Part shown: piece by piece, positions 25,172-35,618 of the stretch
Position numbering within the stretch: the stretch's first letter is position 1
Layout of the letters: each line of letters opens with the position of its first letter
Source: Paenibacillus sp. FSL R7-0204
GTDB lineage: Bacteria; Bacillota; Bacilli; Paenibacillales; Paenibacillaceae
Assembly (NCBI RefSeq): GCF_038002225.1
Contig: NZ_JBBOCA010000001.1
Coordinates: 1,674,001 to 1,738,000, forward strand
Direction: 5' to 3'
DNA: 64,000 nucleotides
The notes under the pieces: model-generated
Told to the model about the DNA's origin: nothing
The model's database searches: none
Seen by the model: the letters and a program-made list of their open reading frames with translations, nothing else
Made by a program: the position numbers and the translations under genes

Positions 25172-25262
25172 GCTAACAATAATCTATTGCCGATAAAACC
25201 GGAGAACATCCTCACATTCTCGTATTGACGATTTTATCTAACAGCTACTCCCCTTTACGGGA
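25157..25262 (-). ncRNA. yybP-ykoY manganese riboswitch aptamer upstream of terC
   Basis: On the minus strand the leader begins CCGTAAAGGGGAGTAGC and closes with GCGAGACCTTTACC, the two conserved ends of the yybP-ykoY motif, with an internal GTCAATACGAGAATGTGAGG arm between them. Metal binding would stabilise P1 (GTAAAGG with CCTTTAC) and prevent the overlapping terminator, turning on terC at high Mn2+. Confidence 0.9.
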
Positions 25263-25394
25263 TTATATGAAATTTTAGGTGATTCGTTTCTGACTAAAAG
25301 TATCATATCCGAGTTAAGAGGCGTTGTCAATGTTTTTGTGAGAACAACTATCAATAGAAATGACAGGCCTGAAAACGGAAACATGATAAGTTTA

Positions 25395-25547
25395 AGTCAT
25401 ATAAGTTAACATATCATATGGCGAAACTGCAAACAAAAGGAAATAAAGGACGAAATAAACGTTGGACTAATTGACGATCCCCGGTAATGAAAATATGATG
25501 AGACTAATTAAAGCGGCCAAGTAAGTTAGATGTTAGATAAAATAACA
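25395..25547 (+). promoter_or_regulatory. nif promoter with two GlnR/TnrA-type boxes
   Basis: TTGACG (25471-25476), 17 bp and TATGAT (25494-25499) form a sigma-A promoter with a start near 25506. Downstream, TGTTAGATAAAATAACA (25531-25547) is a perfect match to TGTNA-N7-TNACA. Upstream, AGTCATATAAGTTAACA (25395-25411) matches with one mismatch. The same layout, one GlnR site upstream for activation and one downstream for repression, is described for Paenibacillus polymyxa nif. Confidence 0.82.
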
Positions 25548-25576
25548 TTAACCAAATCAAAGGCCATTTGAAACGC

Positions 25577-25838
25577 AAAACTTAAGTTAGTGCTTCCGAA
25601 GCGAGTTTTGTACGCAGAATGCGCAGAGAAGCCTAGCTTACAAAACTTAGCGTATGCTTTCGAAGCAAGTTTTACTGCGAAGTGGTTTCAAGGAGTAAAT
25701 ACTCCGTAAAACTTAAGTTAATGCTTCCGAAGCGAGTTTTGTACGCAGAATGTGCAGAGAAGCTTAGCTTACAAAACTTAGCGTATGCTTTCGAAGCAAG
25801 TTTTACTGCGAAGTGGTTTCAAGGAGCAAATGCTCCGT
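25577..25838 (+). repeat. Two 131-bp tandem repeats in the nif operon leader
   Basis: Unit 1 (25577-25707) and unit 2 (25708-25838) differ at only about six positions, and a third copy begins (AAAACTT at 25839). Each unit has two hairpins of the form AAAACTT...GCTTC-GAAGC...AAGTTTT. The end hairpin is GGAGT-AAAT-ACTCC in unit 1 and GGAGC-AAAT-GCTCC in unit 2, a paired change that keeps the stem. The array stops at the nifB SD. Confidence 0.92.
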
Positions 25839-25859
25839 AAAACTTTCAGGAGGTGGGAA

Positions 25860-27227
25860 ATGATGCAGCCGTCATGTCTATCAAGTGAAGTGGAGGAGGA
25901 GATTAGCCGCCACCCTTGCTACAGCGAGGAGGCCCACCGGTTTTATGCCCGGATGCACATCCCGGTTGCTCCCGCCTGTAACATCCAGTGCAATTACTGT
26001 AACCGCAAGTTCGACTGTGTGAATGAGAGCAGGCCGGGCGTGGTCAGTGAGGTGCTTACTCCGGAGCTGGCGGAACGCAAGGTGCGGGGAGTTGCCGCCC
26101 AGCTGATGCAGCTCTCAGTGGTGGGGGTGGCCGGACCCGGAGATCCGCTGGCGAACCCGGAGCAGACCTTCGATACCTTCGCCCGGGTCAGGAAGCATGT
26201 GCCTGATGTCTCCCTCTGTCTCAGCACTAACGGACTCACGCTGTACCGGCATGTGGATGAGATTATGGAGCTGGGCATCCGCCATGTCACGATCACCATC
26301 AACGCGATCGACCCTGATGTCGGCCAGGCGATTTATCCCTGGGTGTCCGATGAAGGGGTCCGGTACGAAGGCAGAGAGGCAGCCGAGCTGCTGATCAGCC
26401 GTCAATTACTGGGACTTGAAATGCTGGCGAAGCTGGGGATTCTGGTCAAAGTGAATTCCATTATGATTCCGGGGATTAACGATCATCATCTGACTGCAGT
26501 GTCAGCGCGGGTAAAAGAGCTCGGGGCTACGCTGCACAATGTAACACCTCTTATTATCGCGCCGGGCAGCCAGTATGAAGCGGATGGCCGTAAGGCACCC
26601 CGTCCTAAGGAATTGCTTAATTTGCAGGAGCAGCTGGGCCGCGGGGGGATGAAGGTGATGCGTCACTGCCGGCAATGCCGGGCCGATGCGATCGGGCTGC
26701 TGGGCCAGGACCGCAATCCCGATTTCCCGCTGGAGGCGATGGAGGCTGAGCCGGTCATTAATGAAGAAGCCCGGGCGATGTTCCAGAGTGAGCTGGACAT
26801 CAAGATCCGCGAGCGTGTCTTAGCCAAACAGGCCAGACGCATTCAGACCGGAGTGCCGAAGGCACGGGTCGCGGTTGCCACCAGAGGCGGCGACAAGGTG
26901 AATCAGCATTTCGGTCATGCCACTGAGTTCCTGGTCTACGACACCGACGGAACGGATGTACAGCTCCTGGGTGTCCGCAGAATTCAAGCCTATTGCCATG
27001 GCAAGGCCGATTGTAACGGTGACAAAGCAGCTACGCTGCAAGAAATTATAACGATTCTAAGTGACTGCCGCATTCTTCTCTGCTCCGGCATCGGCGAGGC
27101 CCCAAGAGCCAGCCTGAACAAAATCGGTGTCCTGCCTCTTGTCCGCAAAGGCGGCATTCAGGAAGCCATTCTCGAAAGTGTGAAGTACAGCTCTTATTTT
27201 GAAAATATAAACATTTCGAAGGGATGA
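25860..27227 (+). CDS. nifB: NifB, FeMo-cofactor (NifB-co) synthesis radical SAM protein
   Basis: 455 aa from ATG 25860, six bases after AGGAGG; the frame upstream runs into the repeat array and is not expected to be translated. The radical-SAM site is ACNIQCNYCNRKFDC (about residues 40-54), and further FeS-ligand cysteines lie in MRHCRQCRADAIG. The last roughly 110 residues form a NifX-like domain (VAVATRGGDKVNQHFGHA). NifB fuses two [4Fe-4S] clusters with a carbide into NifB-co, the core of FeMo-co. It is the first gene of the nif operon. Confidence 0.96.
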   Translation: MMQPSCLSSEVEEEISRHPCYSEEAHRFYARMHIPVAPACNIQCNYCNRKFDCVNESRPGVVSEVLTPELAERKVRGVAAQLMQLSVVGVAGPGDPLANPEQTFDTFARVRKHVPDVSLCLSTNGLTLYRHVDEIMELGIRHVTITINAIDPDVGQAIYPWVSDEGVRYEGREAAELLISRQLLGLEMLAKLGILVKVNSIMIPGINDHHLTAVSARVKELGATLHNVTPLIIAPGSQYEADGRKAPRPKELLNLQEQLGRGGMKVMRHCRQCRADAIGLLGQDRNPDFPLEAMEAEPVINEEARAMFQSELDIKIRERVLAKQARRIQTGVPKARVAVATRGGDKVNQHFGHATEFLVYDTDGTDVQLLGVRRIQAYCHGKADCNGDKAATLQEIITILSDCRILLCSGIGEAPRASLNKIGVLPLVRKGGIQEAILESVKYSSYFENINISKG

Positions 27228-27230
27228 TGA

Positions 27231-28100
<870 letters not shown>

Positions 28101-28133
28101 GCTCTGAGGCGAAGAGAAAAGGAGGGTCAAACC

Positions 28134-29591
28134 ATGGGACTGAGTATTGAAGAGAATCAGAAGCTGGTTGAGGAGATTCTGGAAGCCTATCCCAAAAAGG
28201 CGCGGAAGGACCGCGAGAAGCATTTTCAGGTGGCGGATGAAAAGGCCATTGATTGCAGCACCTGTGCGGTAAAGTCCAATATCAAATCCCGTCCGGGTGT
28301 CATGACCCCGCGCGGCTGCGCCTATGCCGGCTCCAAAGGGGTGGTCTGGGGTCCGATCAAGGATATGGTCCATATCAGTCACGGGCCGGTGGGCTGCGGA
28401 CAGTATAGCTGGGGCTCACGCCGTAACTTTGCGAATGGGACGCTTGGCATCGATAACTTTACGGCGATGCAGATTACCAGTGATTTTCAGGAGACGGATA
28501 TCGTGTTCGGCGGGGATAAGAAGCTGGCCGTCATTATGCGTGAAATTACCGAGATGTTCCCGCTGGCTAAGGGGATCTCTGTCCAGTCGGAATGTCCGGT
28601 CGGCCTGATCGGCGATGATATCGAAGCGGTGTCGAAGAAGATGTCCAAGGAGCTGGAAATGCCGATTGTTCCGGTACGCTGCGAGGGCTTCCGCGGGGTC
28701 AGCCAGTCGCTGGGCCATCATATTGCGAACGACGCAATCCGTGACTTCGTGATGGGCCGTGCCGAGCTGGCGGAGACCGGTCCCTATGATGTGAATATCA
28801 TCGGCGACTATAACATTGGCGGCGACGCCTGGGCCTCCCGTATCCTGCTGGAAGAGATGGGCCTGCGCGTTATTGCCCAGTGGTCCGGTGACGGCTCTCT
28901 GAACGAGCTGGAGGTAGCCCACAAAGCGAAGCTGAACCTGATCCACTGCCACCGCTCAATGAACTATATGGTGGACCATATGGAGAAGGCCTATGGCATC
29001 CCTTGGCTGGAATACAATTTCTTCGGGCCTACGAAGACGTATGAGAGCCTGCGGGCGATTGCAGCACTTTTCGATGCTACGATTCAGGAGAACTGCGAGC
29101 AGATGATCGCCAGATACAAGCCGGTTATGGATGCAGTGATCCGCAAATACAGACCGCGCCTGGAAAATAAAACCGTCATGCTGATGATCGGGGGCCTGCG
29201 TTCCCGCCACACCATCGGAGCTTATGAAGATCTGGGGATGGATATCGTGGCCTCCGGTTATGAATTCGCCCACAAGGATGACTATGAGAAGATGCTTCCG
29301 ATGCTTGCCGAGGGAACCATTGTCATGGATGATCCTACGGCTTATGAGCTGGAAGAGCTCACGAAAAAGATGAACATTGATCTGGTAGGCTCAGGCGTGA
29401 AGGAGAAATATGTCTATCACAAGATGGGTGTGCCGTTCCGTCAGATGCACTCGTGGGATTACAGCGGCCCGTATCACGGCTTCGACGGCTTTAAGGTGTT
29501 TGCGAAGGATATGGATATGACTGTGAACAGCCCGGTATGGGATCTCGTGAGCAGAAAAGGCAAAATGGAGCCGGAGGAGGCGGGCGTATGA
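28134..29591 (+). CDS. nifD: NifD, nitrogenase MoFe protein alpha chain
   Basis: 485 aa. P-cluster cysteines are in [23 protein letters not shown] and [11 protein letters not shown]; the FeMo-co Cys ligand is in [11 protein letters not shown] and the His ligand in [18 protein letters not shown] (broken: [18 protein letters not shown]). All are present, so the molybdenum enzyme is expected to be active. AAAGGAGGGTC precedes ATG 28134. The stop overlaps nifK's start (ATGA). Confidence 0.98.
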   Translation: MGLSIEENQKLVEEILEAYPKKARKDREKHFQVADEKAIDCSTCAVKSNIKSRPGVMTPRGCAYAGSKGVVWGPIKDMVHISHGPVGCGQYSWGSRRNFANGTLGIDNFTAMQITSDFQETDIVFGGDKKLAVIMREITEMFPLAKGISVQSECPVGLIGDDIEAVSKKMSKELEMPIVPVRCEGFRGVSQSLGHHIANDAIRDFVMGRAELAETGPYDVNIIGDYNIGGDAWASRILLEEMGLRVIAQWSGDGSLNELEVAHKAKLNLIHCHRSMNYMVDHMEKAYGIPWLEYNFFGPTKTYESLRAIAALFDATIQENCEQMIARYKPVMDAVIRKYRPRLENKTVMLMIGGLRSRHTIGAYEDLGMDIVASGYEFAHKDDYEKMLPMLAEGTIVMDDPTAYELEELTKKMNIDLVGSGVKEKYVYHKMGVPFRQMHSWDYSGPYHGFDGFKVFAKDMDMTVNSPVWDLVSRKGKMEPEEAGV

Positions 29592-31147
29592 GCAGGGATG
29601 AACTGAACATTAAAGATAATACCAGCTTGTTCAAAGAAGAGCGTTATGTGCAGCAGCGGGAGAACAAGAAGCAGTTCGAAGCGCCCTGCAGCGAGCAGGA
29701 GACCGCCGAAGCACTCGCTTACTCCAAGTCCGCCGAATATATGGAGAAGAATTTCAACCGCCAGAATGTGGTGATCAATCCGCATAAAGCGTGCCAGCCG
29801 CTGGGGTCGGTCATGGCCGCACTCGGATTCGAGAAGACGCTGCCGTTCGTTCACGGGTCGCAGGGCTGCAACGCCTACTTCCGCAGTCATCTCAGCCGCC
29901 ACTTCAAGGAGCCCACGCCGTCCGTGTCCACGTCCATGACAGAGGATGCAGCCGTATTCGGCGGGATGAACAACCTGATTGACGGTCTGGAGAACAGTGT
30001 CGCCTTGTACAAACCGGAGATGGTTGCGATCTGTACTACCTGTATGGCTGAGGTCATCGGGGATGACCTGAACTCTTTTATCGGCAATGCCCGCATTAAA
30101 GGGGTGATCAGTGAGGAATATCCGGTGGCCTACTGCAACACGCCGAGCTTCGTCGGCTCACATATCACTGGCTACGACGCCATGATCAAGGGTATCCTGA
30201 GCTACCTCTACACCCGTTCGGGTATAGAGAGCAAGCCGGGAAGCGGCGCGGAGAGCGGAGAGAAGCTGAATGTGATGCTGGGCTTCGAGCCGTACACCGG
30301 GAACTTCGCGGAGCTGCGCAAGATTCTGGGAGCCTTTGATACCAAGTACACCATACTTGGAGATCACAGCGGGAACTACGATTCACCGGCAACCGGAGAG
30401 TATGAATACTACTACGGAGGCACGAAGCTGGCGGATGTTCCGCAGGCTGCCAATGCGCTTGCAACCCTGTCCCTGCAAAAGTATACGCTGAAGAAGACCC
30501 AGGAATATATCAGCGGTACCTGGAACCAGCAGCTGGCAGCATTATCCACACCGCTGGGCATTAAGGGCACGGATACGCTGCTGGCTACGATCAGCGAGCT
30601 GACCGGTCTCCCGATTCCAGCAATACTCACGGAAGAACGCGGCCGTGTCGTGGATGCGCTGATGGACAGTCACCCTTATCTGCATGGCAAGCGGGTAGCG
30701 CTGGTAGGCGACCCGGACCTGCTCATCGGCCTGATCGGGTTCTGCCTCGAGACCGGGATGGAGCCGGTGCACATTATCTGCTCGAACGGTGATGTGGATT
30801 TCAATGAAGTGAAGTTCAAGGACGAAGCTGAAGCGCTGCTGGCAGCAAGCCCGTATGGCACCGAAGCTACTGTACATGTAGGCAAAGACCTGTGGCATAT
30901 GCGCTCGCTGCTGCTGAATGACAAGGTGGATCTGGCGATTGGCAGCTCCCATCTGAAATTTGCCGCCAAGGATGCGGAGGTGCCGCTGGTGCGGGTCGGC
31001 TTCCCGATCTTCGACCGCCATCACATGCACCGTTATCCGATTATCGGGTATCAGGGAACACTCAATCTGCTCAGCCTGATCGTGAACACGATTCTGCAGC
31101 AGCTTGATGATCATAACTCCGGCTTTAATTTTGAGCTGGTGCGCTAA
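29588..31147 (+). CDS. nifK: NifK, nitrogenase MoFe protein beta chain
   Basis: 519 aa from ATG 29588, with GGAGGAGGCG upstream and a 4-bp overlap with nifD. P-cluster ligands lie in [26 protein letters not shown] and [14 protein letters not shown]. It pairs with NifD in the alpha2-beta2 MoFe protein. A frame opening at 29537 lies inside nifD and is disregarded. Confidence 0.98.
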   Translation: MSRDELNIKDNTSLFKEERYVQQRENKKQFEAPCSEQETAEALAYSKSAEYMEKNFNRQNVVINPHKACQPLGSVMAALGFEKTLPFVHGSQGCNAYFRSHLSRHFKEPTPSVSTSMTEDAAVFGGMNNLIDGLENSVALYKPEMVAICTTCMAEVIGDDLNSFIGNARIKGVISEEYPVAYCNTPSFVGSHITGYDAMIKGILSYLYTRSGIESKPGSGAESGEKLNVMLGFEPYTGNFAELRKILGAFDTKYTILGDHSGNYDSPATGEYEYYYGGTKLADVPQAANALATLSLQKYTLKKTQEYISGTWNQQLAALSTPLGIKGTDTLLATISELTGLPIPAILTEERGRVVDALMDSHPYLHGKRVALVGDPDLLIGLIGFCLETGMEPVHIICSNGDVDFNEVKFKDEAEALLAASPYGTEATVHVGKDLWHMRSLLLNDKVDLAIGSSHLKFAAKDAEVPLVRVGFPIFDRHHMHRYPIIGYQGTLNLLSLIVNTILQQLDDHNSGFNFELVR

Positions 31148-31203
31148 CTGCGCGTAAGCCTGGCGTGAATTCCAGCATCTTAAGCGAAGGAGATGAAGAG
31201 CTA

Positions 31204-32568
31204 ATGGACCCTTTACGGCAAGATGAATTTGATTCCCAGGCTTGCGGGAGTATAGCGCCTAAGGCGAAGCCCTGTCCAAGGCCCAAGCCGGGCGAAGCTG
31301 CTGGAGGCTGCTCCTTCGACGGAGCCCAGATCACGCTGCTGCCGATTATGGATGCTGCACATCTGGTTCATGGACCGATTGCCTGCGCCGGAAACAGCTG
31401 GGAGAGCAGAGGCACGTTATCCAGCGGCCCCTCCCTGTCCCAATACGGCTTCGCTACGGATCTTACGGATTCTGATATTATTTTTGGCGGCGAGAAGAAA
31501 TTGAAGGACAGCATTGATTATATTGCCGGGCGCTTTGCGCCTCCGGCAATATTTGTATATTCAACCTGCGTGACCGCGCTGATCGGCCAAGATATGGACG
31601 CGGTCTGCAAGGAGGCGGCGGACCGGATCGGGATTCCTGTCATCCCGGTGAACAGTCCCGGCTTCGTCGGGAGCAAGAATCTCGGGAACCGGCTGGCGGG
31701 GGATGCGTTGCTGCAGTATGTCATCGGCACGGGGGAGCCTGAGCCGGAGACGGATCTCGGGGTTAATCTGATCGGGGAGTACAATATCGCCGGTGAGATG
31801 TGGGATATTGAGAAGCTGATGAACAGCGCCGGGATTGCCGTAACCTCGCGGATTACGGGAGATGCCCGCTATAAGGAGATTACGTGGGCGCACCGGGCGA
31901 GAGTGAATATGGTGGTCTGCAGCCGGGCGCTGCTGGGCCTTGCCAAGGAGATGGAGTCGAGATACGGCATCCCGTATTTCGAAGGCTCGTTCTATGGTGC
32001 GAAGGAGACGACCTATTCGCTGCGCCAGATGGCCTATCTGATGAATGACAGGGAGATGGAGCGGCGCGTGGACCGGCTGACCGAGCGGGAGGAAGCCCGC
32101 TTAAGCCAGGAGCTGCGGCCTTACCGCAAGCTGCTGAGGGGGAAGCGGGCTGTACTCTATACGGGCGGCGTCAAAAGCTGGTCTGTCATCTCGGCTCTGA
32201 AGGAGCTGGGCGTTCAGGTCGTCGGGGTAGGCACGAACAAAAGCACGGAGGATGATGTGCGGCGGATTGCCGACCGCGTGGGTGATGATACAGAATACAT
32301 TCCCGAGGGCGGGGCCAGCCGGATTATCAAGACGGTAAGAGAGCGCAAGGCGGATATTATGATTGCCGGCGGCCGCAATATGTATGTAGCAATGAAAGAG
32401 CAGATTCCCTTCATTGATATTAATCAGGAGCGCCACAAAGCGTATGCCGGATATGAAGGGCTGCTGCGGCTGGCCAAAGAGCTGACCTATTCACTTGCGA
32501 ACCCGATCTGGAAGCTGGCGGCAAGCCCCGCTCCCTGGGATAAGGAGGCTCCGCCCTATGACCGTTAA
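31204..32568 (+). CDS. nifE: NifE, FeMo-co assembly scaffold subunit
   Basis: 454 aa from ATG 31204 (AAGGAG 11 bases upstream); a GTG at 31165 is possible but has no SD. NifD-like cysteines are seen in GGCSFDGAQITLLP, GPIACAGNSWESRG and STCVTALIGQD. NifEN accepts NifB-co and matures it to FeMo-co. The gene overlaps nifN by 11 bp. Confidence 0.95.
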   Translation: MDPLRQDEFDSQACGSIAPKAKPCPRPKPGEAAGGCSFDGAQITLLPIMDAAHLVHGPIACAGNSWESRGTLSSGPSLSQYGFATDLTDSDIIFGGEKKLKDSIDYIAGRFAPPAIFVYSTCVTALIGQDMDAVCKEAADRIGIPVIPVNSPGFVGSKNLGNRLAGDALLQYVIGTGEPEPETDLGVNLIGEYNIAGEMWDIEKLMNSAGIAVTSRITGDARYKEITWAHRARVNMVVCSRALLGLAKEMESRYGIPYFEGSFYGAKETTYSLRQMAYLMNDREMERRVDRLTEREEARLSQELRPYRKLLRGKRAVLYTGGVKSWSVISALKELGVQVVGVGTNKSTEDDVRRIADRVGDDTEYIPEGGASRIIKTVRERKADIMIAGGRNMYVAMKEQIPFIDINQERHKAYAGYEGLLRLAKELTYSLANPIWKLAASPAPWDKEAPPYDR

Positions 32569-33886
32569 CCGGAGAAAAAAGCCCGCATCGGTCAACCCGA
32601 TGAAGATCGGGCAGTCACTGGGTGCCGTACTGGCATTGCAAGGCTGCTACCGGGCTATGCCGCTGATTCACGGCTCCCAGGGCTGCTCCGCTTTTCCGAA
32701 GGCGCTCCTGACCCGTCATTTCCGGGAACCGATTGCCGTGCAGACCTCGGCGCTGCAGGAGATGGATGTTATCTTCGATGCCAACCGCAATCTGGAGGAG
32801 GCGCTGAATCTGGTGCTCAGCAAGCACCGCCCGGACATCATCGGCATTATTGGGACGGAATTGACGGATGTAGCCGGTGTGGATTATCAGAACATGCTTA
32901 AGACGTATAAAAGAGAGCGGAATATGCGCGGTGGTCTCGCCTTCTCCGTGGTGCTGCCTGATTTTCGCGGATCGCTGGAATCGGGCTTCAGCTCTACGGT
33001 GGAGTCTATGATTGACGAGATGATCCAGCAGGTAGGACACCGGGGGCAAAGAAGCATGAATACCCGGCAGATTACCCTGCTGCCGGGCTCATTCTTAACC
33101 CCGGCCGATGTGATGGAGCTGAAGGAGCTCATCTCCTCATTCGGCTTCGAGGTGATTGCGCTGCCGGATATATCGACCTCCTTGTCCGGCCATCTGCTGA
33201 CCGGCTTCTCGCCGCTGACGCGCGGCGGGGTTCCGCTGGACTCTATGCTCCAGAGCTTGCAGTCCGGGCTGACGATTGCCGTGGGCGGCAGCATGGAGCG
33301 TCCGGCCAGACGGCTGCATAACGCCATAGGCACCCCGTATAAGGTATTCGAGGGGGCAATGGGGCTTAAAGCAACCGATGAACTGCTGCATTTCCTGCAT
33401 CAGATCAGCGGGGAGCCGGTGCCGCTGCGGTATTGCTGGCAGCGGGAGAATCTGCTCGACAGCATGCTGGACGCCCATTTTCAATTTGCCGGAATGTCGG
33501 TGCTTGCCGCACTGGAACCGGATCATCTGTATTCGGTCTCGGGGTGGCTGGAGGAGCTGGGCGTAGAGCAGAAGGCGCTGATCACTTCGTTCGAGACCCC
33601 GCTCATTGCCGGAATGGAGCGCGAGGTGTGGGTGGGCGATCTGGATGATGCCGAGGTGCTGGGCAAGGGAGCGGATCTCTGGATCAGTAATTCCCACGGG
33701 ATCGCCGGGGCACAGCGGATCGGTGCCGCGTTCATGCCGGCCGGGTTCCCGGTCTGGAATGAGCTTGGCGCTTACATGTCTGTCTCGGTCGGGTACCGGG
33801 GAGCAATGGAATGGAGTAATAAAGCAGGGAATCTGTTAATGCAAAGGGAGGCAGACAGCCGTGAAAGTAGCGTTCGCCACAGATGA
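32558..33886 (+). CDS. nifN: NifN, FeMo-co assembly scaffold subunit
   Basis: 442 aa from ATG 32558, with AAGGAGG 8 bases upstream inside nifE. It is NifK-like at the N-terminus (NPMKIGQSLGAVLALQGC; LIHGSQGCSAFPKALLTRHF) and has IIGTELTDVAGVD where NifK has its third cysteine motif, as usual for NifN. It forms the NifE2N2 scaffold. The last 26 bp overlap nifX. Confidence 0.93.
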   Translation: MTVNRRKKPASVNPMKIGQSLGAVLALQGCYRAMPLIHGSQGCSAFPKALLTRHFREPIAVQTSALQEMDVIFDANRNLEEALNLVLSKHRPDIIGIIGTELTDVAGVDYQNMLKTYKRERNMRGGLAFSVVLPDFRGSLESGFSSTVESMIDEMIQQVGHRGQRSMNTRQITLLPGSFLTPADVMELKELISSFGFEVIALPDISTSLSGHLLTGFSPLTRGGVPLDSMLQSLQSGLTIAVGGSMERPARRLHNAIGTPYKVFEGAMGLKATDELLHFLHQISGEPVPLRYCWQRENLLDSMLDAHFQFAGMSVLAALEPDHLYSVSGWLEELGVEQKALITSFETPLIAGMEREVWVGDLDDAEVLGKGADLWISNSHGIAGAQRIGAAFMPAGFPVWNELGAYMSVSVGYRGAMEWSNKAGNLLMQREADSRESSVRHR

Positions 33887-34271
33887 TGGAAGCCGTGTGA
33901 ATGCGCATTTCGGACAGAGTCCGATGTTCGCTGTATATAATGTAACGAAAGCCGGGGCCGAGCTGGTGGAGCTGCGCAGACTGTCTGCCGTACCGCACCA
34001 GGATGAAGCTGGCAAAATCGAAAGCCGCCTGGATTCCGTAGGCGATTGTACCCTGATCTTCATCATGCAGATCGGCGCATCGGCCGCTGCGCGGGTAACA
34101 CGCCGGAAGATTATGCCGGTGAAGGTTCCGCTGGGCAGCCCTATTGAGGAGCAGCTGAAGCGGCTGGTCGAGATGCTTCAGGGCAAGCCGCCGATGTGGC
34201 TGGCCAAGGTGCTGCGGGCAGAGGAAGCGGAAGAGAGTGAAGGAGGAGAAGCGGATGGAACCCATGGCTAA
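33861..34271 (+). CDS. nifX: NifX, FeMo-co precursor carrier
   Basis: 136 aa from GTG 33861 (GGGAGGC upstream). NifX/NafY fold: KVAFATDDGSRVNAHFGQSP near the start and an IFIMQIGASAAARVTRRKI core. NifX binds NifB-co and later precursors between NifB and NifEN. It overlaps nifN and the next gene, a strongly coupled arrangement. The start resembles the C-terminal domain of NifB encoded in the same operon. Confidence 0.92.
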   Translation: MKVAFATDDGSRVNAHFGQSPMFAVYNVTKAGAELVELRRLSAVPHQDEAGKIESRLDSVGDCTLIFIMQIGASAAARVTRRKIMPVKVPLGSPIEEQLKRLVEMLQGKPPMWLAKVLRAEEAEESEGGEADGTHG

Positions 34272-34818
34272 TGAGAGTGCGGCGCTGCAGGGTACGGTGA
34301 TTCCGGGAGCTGCGGCGAGACAGCGCAGTCCCAGAGCGCGCAAGGAGCTGAATCCGGAGACCGCAGATGCCCTGATCCGGCGTCTGTGTCATCTTCTGGA
34401 TGCCGGAGACTTTTTCGGACGGAACAGCAGCCTTCCTCCGCTGGAGAAGATCGCGAAGCTGTTCCTGGCGTCTGCCGGGGATAAGGATCAATCGGAATTT
34501 AATTGTGCGGTGTCGCCGAAGGTCCGCCAGCAGGTGCCGCTGCTGTTCCAGGCCATGGCAGGCGTTATGGAGGAGAGAACCGGCCTTATGATCCAGAGTA
34601 CGGCGGAGATTAACGGCGAGGGCTTCGGACGGGGGCTGCTCTACAGCGGCAGAGTCATTGTGGTGCTTAAAAGCCTGCGGGCAGGCTTCCCCTTCCCGTT
34701 CACTTCGGCAGAGAAGACGATTTCGTACGGGGTGGAGTGCATTGAAGAAGGAATGGCTTGGCTGGAGAAATATAAGGAGATGACTTCAGCGCATGGCCTG
34801 CTCAGCCTGGAGGGCTAG
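34255..34818 (+). CDS. NifX-associated nitrogen fixation protein (DUF269)
   Basis: 187 aa from ATG 34255, with AAGGAGG 8 bases upstream. The segment LNPETADALIRRLCHLLDAGDFFGR, shown here as LNPETADALIRR and LCHLLDAGDFFGR, and the later VIVVLKSLRAGFPFPF identify the NifX-associated (DUF269) family, which occurs only with nif genes. Its biochemical role is not known. It is the gene called orf or orf1 in Paenibacillus nif clusters. Confidence 0.88.
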   Translation: MEPMANESAALQGTVIPGAAARQRSPRARKELNPETADALIRRLCHLLDAGDFFGRNSSLPPLEKIAKLFLASAGDKDQSEFNCAVSPKVRQQVPLLFQAMAGVMEERTGLMIQSTAEINGEGFGRGLLYSGRVIVVLKSLRAGFPFPFTSAEKTISYGVECIEEGMAWLEKYKEMTSAHGLLSLEG

Positions 34819-34865
34819 ATTAAGAAAGGAATATCTAATATAACTGGTCACAGGGGGAGTCAGTG

Positions 34866-35618
34866 ATGGAGCAGCTTGCCGGTGGTTTGGAGCTGGAACG
34901 GTACACCCGGCAGCTGAAGCTGCTCGGGGAAGACGGGCAAAAAGCGCTGAAGGAAGCGACAGTTATGGTAGCCGGAATCGGCGGGCTAGGCGGAACGGCT
35001 GCCCTCTATTTGGCCGCAGCTGGCGTGGGCCGGCTTATTCTGGCTCATGAGGGGGTGATTGTGGCCCCGGATCTGAACCGGCAGATTCTGATGGACAGTG
35101 AGCATCTCGGCCAGGAGCGGATCAGTACAGCGATTGCCAGGCTGAAGCAGCTGAATCCGCATGTAGAGATTGAAGGCTATAACTCCAGAATTGAATATCC
35201 TGCGGCATGGCCTTGGGTGGAAGCAGCCGATATTGTAATCGATGCCCGCTACGACTTCCCGGAGCGTTATGCGCTGAACCGGCTGTGTGTGGATACGAAT
35301 ACACCGATGGTGGAGGCGGCCATGTATGGCTTTGAAATATCGCTCACTACAGTGATTCCCGGGCTTACACCTTGCCTCGAATGCCTGTATCCGGGGTTGC
35401 CGCCGCAGTGGGAGCCGCTCGGCTTCCCGGTTCTGGGCGCCACCTCCGGGATTGCCGGTTGTCTGGCAGCGCTGGAGGCCGTAAAATGGATTACAGGGGT
35501 AGGGACAACTTACGCGGGCGTAATGCATCGCTTCAGCTCACTCGACTTCGCCTGTTATAGCGTCCGTATTGCCCGTAATCCGAATTGCGCTTGCTGCGGA
35601 GAGGGAGGTAAACCGTGA
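34866..35618 (+). CDS. hesA: HesA, ThiF/MoeB-like adenylyltransferase
   Basis: 250 aa from ATG 34866 (GTG at 34863 is also possible; GGGGGAG upstream). E1-like nucleotide-binding motif VMVAGIGGLGGTAALYLAAAG, the conserved LNRQIL arginine, and zinc-site pairs in CLECL and CACC near the C-terminus. HesA belongs to nif loci of cyanobacteria, Frankia and Paenibacillus and is thought to help supply metal or sulfur, possibly molybdenum, for the cofactor. It overlaps nifV by 4 bp (GTGA). Confidence 0.92.
   Translation: MEQLAGGLELERYTRQLKLLGEDGQKALKEATVMVAGIGGLGGTAALYLAAAGVGRLILAHEGVIVAPDLNRQILMDSEHLGQERISTAIARLKQLNPHVEIEGYNSRIEYPAAWPWVEAADIVIDARYDFPERYALNRLCVDTNTPMVEAAMYGFEISLTTVIPGLTPCLECLYPGLPPQWEPLGFPVLGATSGIAGCLAALEAVKWITGVGTTYAGVMHRFSSLDFACYSVRIARNPNCACCGEGGKP

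Noticed and set aside
25577..25838. 131-bp repeats considered as part of nifB coding sequence (open frame from 25785)
   Set aside because: The open frame there is repeat-derived and unlike NifB; AGGAGG and ATG 25860 give the proper start.
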